Part shown: piece by piece, positions 61,616-64,000 of the stretch
Layout of the letters: each line of letters starts with the position of its first letter
How positions within the stretch are numbered: position 1 is the first letter of the stretch
Assembly (NCBI RefSeq): GCF_902459535.1
Contig: NZ_LR699553.1
Span: 3,782,001-3,846,000, forward strand
Length of the DNA stretch: 64,000 nt
Source: Paraburkholderia dioscoreae
GTDB lineage: Bacteria > Pseudomonadota > Gammaproteobacteria > Burkholderiales > Burkholderiaceae
Direction: 5' to 3'
Notes under the pieces: generated by a model
The model's input: the letters and a program-made list of their open reading frames with translations, nothing else
The model's database searches: none
What the model was told of the DNA's origin: nothing
Program-made: the position numbers and the translations under genes

Positions 61616-61855
61616 TCAATCGTCCGGCTCCTTTCTCGCATAACCTCCGCTCACCTCGGCGTGCCGGCTGATATAAGTGCTGAGCCCCCGGCCGCGCCGC
61701 GCAAGACGCTTGAGCGAGGAAACGTGCCGTTCGCCGACACTCGCCTCGGTGTACCAATACACCACGCCATGCCTGAAGCGGACCGCGACAAAATCGTCGC
61801 CGATTTCATAAGCCTCGACGCCCGAGCCGCCGCTGAGATTCCGATAGCGCTCCAT
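61616..61855 (-). CDS. Small protein with KTSC-like features, function unknown
   Basis: A 79-residue protein: MERYRNLSGGSGVEAYEIGDDFVAVRFRHGVVYWYTEASVGERHV, then SSLKRLARRGRGLSTYISRH. The pattern of a small beta-sheet with RFRxGxxYWY followed by an LxxLxxxGxGLxxYI segment resembles KTSC-type domains. The start is ATG 61853-61855 with AAGGAGG ten bases upstream; the longer frame to 61963 runs over that site. Confidence 0.72.
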   Translation of the reverse strand: MERYRNLSGGSGVEAYEIGDDFVAVRFRHGVVYWYTEASVGERHVSSLKRLARRGRGLSTYISRHAEVSGGYARKEPDD

Positions 61856-61995
61856 CTGCGAATACCTCCTTGCGCGCCGCCCTGCACCACACGCAGCAGT
61901 TTTTATTCCGCTGACATCGACGCGCGCCGTCCGCCGGGCGACGCGCGTGTTGTAGTATCGCAAGCACCTGGTTTTTACCGCTCCCGCGGCACCTC

Positions 61996-62538
61996 ATGAG
62001 AATTCTCGGCATCGACCCCGGCCTGCGCGTGACCGGCTTCGGCGTGATCGACCAAAGCGGCCACACGCTCAGCTATGTCGCGAGCGGCGTCATCAAAACC
62101 GCCGACGCCGATCTGCCCTCGCGTCTGGGCACCATCTTCGAAGGCATTTCCACCCTGATCCGCCAGCACTCGCCGGATCAATCGGCGATCGAAAAAGTGT
62201 TCGTCAACGTCAACCCGCAATCCACCTTGCTGCTCGGCCAGGCACGCGGCGCGGCCATCTGCGGACTGGTCGCGGGCGGCGTGCCAGTCGCCGAATACAC
62301 CGCCCTGCAACTGAAGCAGGCCGTGGTGGGTTACGGCCGCGCAACCAAGGAGCAGATGCAGCAGATGGTCGTGCGCCTGCTCAATCTCTCCGGCGTACCC
62401 GGCACCGACGCCGCCGACGCGCTCGGCATGGCGATCTGCCACGCGCACGGCGGCACGACGCTGAGCACGTTGGGCGGCATCGCGCCTTCGCTGGCGAAGA
62501 AAGGTTTGCGCGTGAGGCGCGGACGGCTGGTCGGATAG
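61996..62538 (+). CDS. ruvC: Holliday junction endonuclease RuvC
   Basis: A 180-residue resolvase. Catalytic acidic residues are visible in ILGIDPGLRVTGFG (Asp7), SAIEKVFVN (Glu) and DAADALGMAICHAH (Asp pair near 140). It starts the ruvC-ruvA-ruvB cluster for branch migration and resolution. No LexA box is seen within the short upstream gap. Confidence 0.97.
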   Translation: MRILGIDPGLRVTGFGVIDQSGHTLSYVASGVIKTADADLPSRLGTIFEGISTLIRQHSPDQSAIEKVFVNVNPQSTLLLGQARGAAICGLVAGGVPVAEYTALQLKQAVVGYGRATKEQMQQMVVRLLNLSGVPGTDAADALGMAICHAHGGTTLSTLGGIAPSLAKKGLRVRRGRLVG

Positions 62539-62648
62539 AAGCTCATGCGGCAACGCATGGATCAACCGCGATTGACGCACGATTCGCGAGCCACTCGACG
62601 CTCACTCGCTGCGCTACACTCGCCCTTTCTCTCGAGATTGAATTCGCC

Positions 62649-63230
62649 ATGATCGGTCGCATTGCCGGCGTTCTGCTGGAAAAAAACCCGCCGCATCTGC
62701 TCGTCGACTGCAACGGCGTCGGTTACGAAGTCGATGTGCCGATGAGCACGTTCTACAACCTGCCCTCCACCGGCGAACGCGTGGTGTTGCTCACACAGAT
62801 GATCGTGCGCGAAGACGCGCATCTGCTGTACGGCTTCGGCACCGCCGAGGAACGCTCGACCTTCCGCGAACTGCTGAAAATCTCCGGCATTGGCGCACGC
62901 ATGGCGCTGGCGGTGCTGTCGGGCATGAGCGTTCACGAACTCGCGCAGACCGTCACGATGCAGGACGCGGCGCGTCTGACGCGCGTGCCGGGCATCGGCA
63001 AGAAGACGGCGGAGCGGCTACTCCTCGAACTGAAGGGCAAGATCGGCGCAGACCTGGGCGCGATGGCGGGCGCGGCGTCGGCATCCGACCACGCCTCCGA
63101 TATCCTGAACGCACTGCTCGCATTGGGTTACTCCGAAAAAGAAGCGTTGGCCGCCGTCAAGAACGTGCCGGCCGGTACCGGCGTTTCCGAAGGCATCAAG
63201 CTCGCATTGAAGGCGCTGTCCAAGGGCTGA
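62649..63230 (+). CDS. ruvA: Holliday junction DNA-binding protein RuvA
   Basis: A 193-residue protein: N-terminal OB fold (MIGRIAGVLLEKNPPHLLVDCNGVGYEVDVPMSTFYNLP), central helix-hairpin-helix motifs (LLKISGIGARMALAVLSG and LTRVPGIGKKTAERLLLEL), and a C-terminal RuvB-contacting domain (ASDILNALLALGYSEKEALAAVKNV). Gap to ruvC is 110 bp and to ruvB 119 bp. Confidence 0.98.
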   Translation: MIGRIAGVLLEKNPPHLLVDCNGVGYEVDVPMSTFYNLPSTGERVVLLTQMIVREDAHLLYGFGTAEERSTFRELLKISGIGARMALAVLSGMSVHELAQTVTMQDAARLTRVPGIGKKTAERLLLELKGKIGADLGAMAGAASASDHASDILNALLALGYSEKEALAAVKNVPAGTGVSEGIKLALKALSKG

Positions 63231-63349
63231 CGCTCGACCCTCGTGTCCGGCATGCATGCGATGAGTGAAGCTTCGCACATGCCGGCGAGCGGCGCACCCT
63301 GGCCATTCGGCCGAGTTTCGCGGCGGGCGGCTCGCGGTACAATGAACGC

Positions 63350-64000
63350 ATGATCGAAACCGACAAACTCGCCGCCGAGCGCATCATTGCGGCCACGCCC
63401 GTCTCGCCGAACGAAGAAGCGTTCGAGCGCGCGTTGCGCCCGCGCCAGCTCGAAGAATATGTCGGGCAGGAAAAAGTGCGCGGCCAGCTGGAAATCTTTA
63501 TCGAGGCCGCCAAACGCCGCTCCGAATCGCTCGACCACGTGTTGCTGTTCGGGCCGCCGGGTCTCGGCAAAACCACGCTCGCGCACATCATTGCGCGGGA
63601 AATGGGTGTCAATCTGCGGCAAACGTCGGGGCCGGTGCTGGAACGCGCCGGCGACTTGGCCGCGCTGCTCACCAACCTCGAAGCGAACGACGTGCTGTTC
63701 ATCGACGAAATCCACCGGCTCTCGCCGGTCGTCGAAGAAATTCTGTACCCGGCGCTGGAGGATTATCAGATCGACATCATGATCGGCGAAGGGCCGGCCG
63801 CGCGCAGCGTGAAGCTGGACCTGCAGCCGTTCACGCTGGTCGGCGCGACCACGCGCGCGGGCATGCTGACCAACCCGCTGCGCGACCGCTTCGGAATCGT
63901 GGCGCGGCTCGAGTTTTATAACGCCGAGCAACTGGCGCGCATCGTCACGCGTTCGGCGTCGCTGCTCCATGCGCAGATCCATCCGGACGGCGCGTTCGAA
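63350..64000 (+). CDS. ruvB: Holliday junction helicase RuvB, N-terminal part (cut by window edge)
   Basis: 217 codons are present before the window ends. The AAA+ core shows Walker A GPPGLGKTTLA, Walker B NDVLFIDEIHRLSPVVEE, sensor I VGATTRAGML and arginine-finger region TNPLRDRFGIV. The frame starts at ATG 63350 (MIETDKLAAERIIAA). RuvB drives branch migration with RuvA. Confidence 0.98.
   Translation, partial: MIETDKLAAERIIAATPVSPNEEAFERALRPRQLEEYVGQEKVRGQLEIFIEAAKRRSESLDHVLLFGPPGLGKTTLAHIIAREMGVNLRQTSGPVLERAGDLAALLTNLEANDVLFIDEIHRLSPVVEEILYPALEDYQIDIMIGEGPAARSVKLDLQPFTLVGATTRAGMLTNPLRDRFGIVARLEFYNAEQLARIVTRSASLLHAQIHPDGAFE

Overview
The window is GC-rich, gene-dense chromosomal DNA from a beta-proteobacterium, most likely a Burkholderiales member close to Paraburkholderia/Burkholderia. 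This rests on the gene order recA-recX-DUF2889-sucC-sucD, on miaB-phoH-ybeY-corC-lnt, dusB-fis-purH and ruvC-ruvA-ruvB blocks, on an FMN riboswitch in front of ribB, and on many MFS/LysR/GntR/MarR accessory genes. I see no transposase, integrase, phage gene or CRISPR array. It reads as a core chromosome with small regulated metabolic islands.

Layout. 1-2.2 kb: a pilin-glycosylation type O-oligosaccharyltransferase (cut by the window edge), a type IV pilin and a TerC-family membrane protein. 2.3-7.2 kb: succinyl-CoA synthetase (sucCD), a DUF2889 protein, recX and recA with a LexA box. 7.4-11.7 kb: an OmpR-type response regulator, its kinase and an MHS-type transporter, then tRNA-Met(CAT). 11.9-18 kb: a small secreted protein and a minus-strand exported cluster (alkaline-phosphatase-superfamily lipoprotein with a lectin-like domain, a small lipoprotein, a Tat-exported phospholipase C) preceded by a LysR gene. 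18-22.4 kb: divergent marR/DHA2 efflux pump and divergent GntR regulator/galactonate dehydratase, each pair with a palindromic operator. 22.6-27.2 kb: two small proteins, copCD, and a two-gene c-type cytochrome operon. 27.3-31.3 kb: hemolysin III, RNA helicase rhlE, a flavin-type oxidase and a diiron ferritin-like protein. 31.6-35 kb: a second MHS transporter and a gamma-glutamyltransferase. 35.2-42 kb: the glycerol regulon (glpR, then glpD-glpK-glpF) interrupted by small unrelated genes. 42.1-47.8 kb: a HAD phosphatase, riboswitch-controlled ribB, an XRE-cupin regulator, and an MFS/VOC pair divergent from a LysR gene. 47.9-54.6 kb: miaB-phoH-ybeY-chaC-corC-lnt. 54.6-64 kb: GST, pepP, ubiH, dusB-fis, purH, a small protein and ruvCAB (ruvB cut by the window edge).

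Functional themes are housekeeping: SOS/recombination (recA, recX, ruvCAB), TCA cycle, ribosome maturation and envelope lipoprotein processing (ybeY, corC, lnt), tRNA modification (miaB, dusB), purine, ubiquinone and riboflavin synthesis, and glycerol catabolism. No single novel multi-gene system stands out. The most unusual signals are small-scale: three tandem arrays with 12-13 bp units starting at the stop codons of rhlE, miaB and pepP; an FMN riboswitch expanded by tandem repeats; a GlpF with both NPA motifs altered; a GntR gene whose best start codon is ATT; and a phosphodiesterase-like lipoprotein with degenerate metal ligands.

All calls are from reading sequence and translations; no database search was run. 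Residue numbers are counted by hand and may be off by a few.
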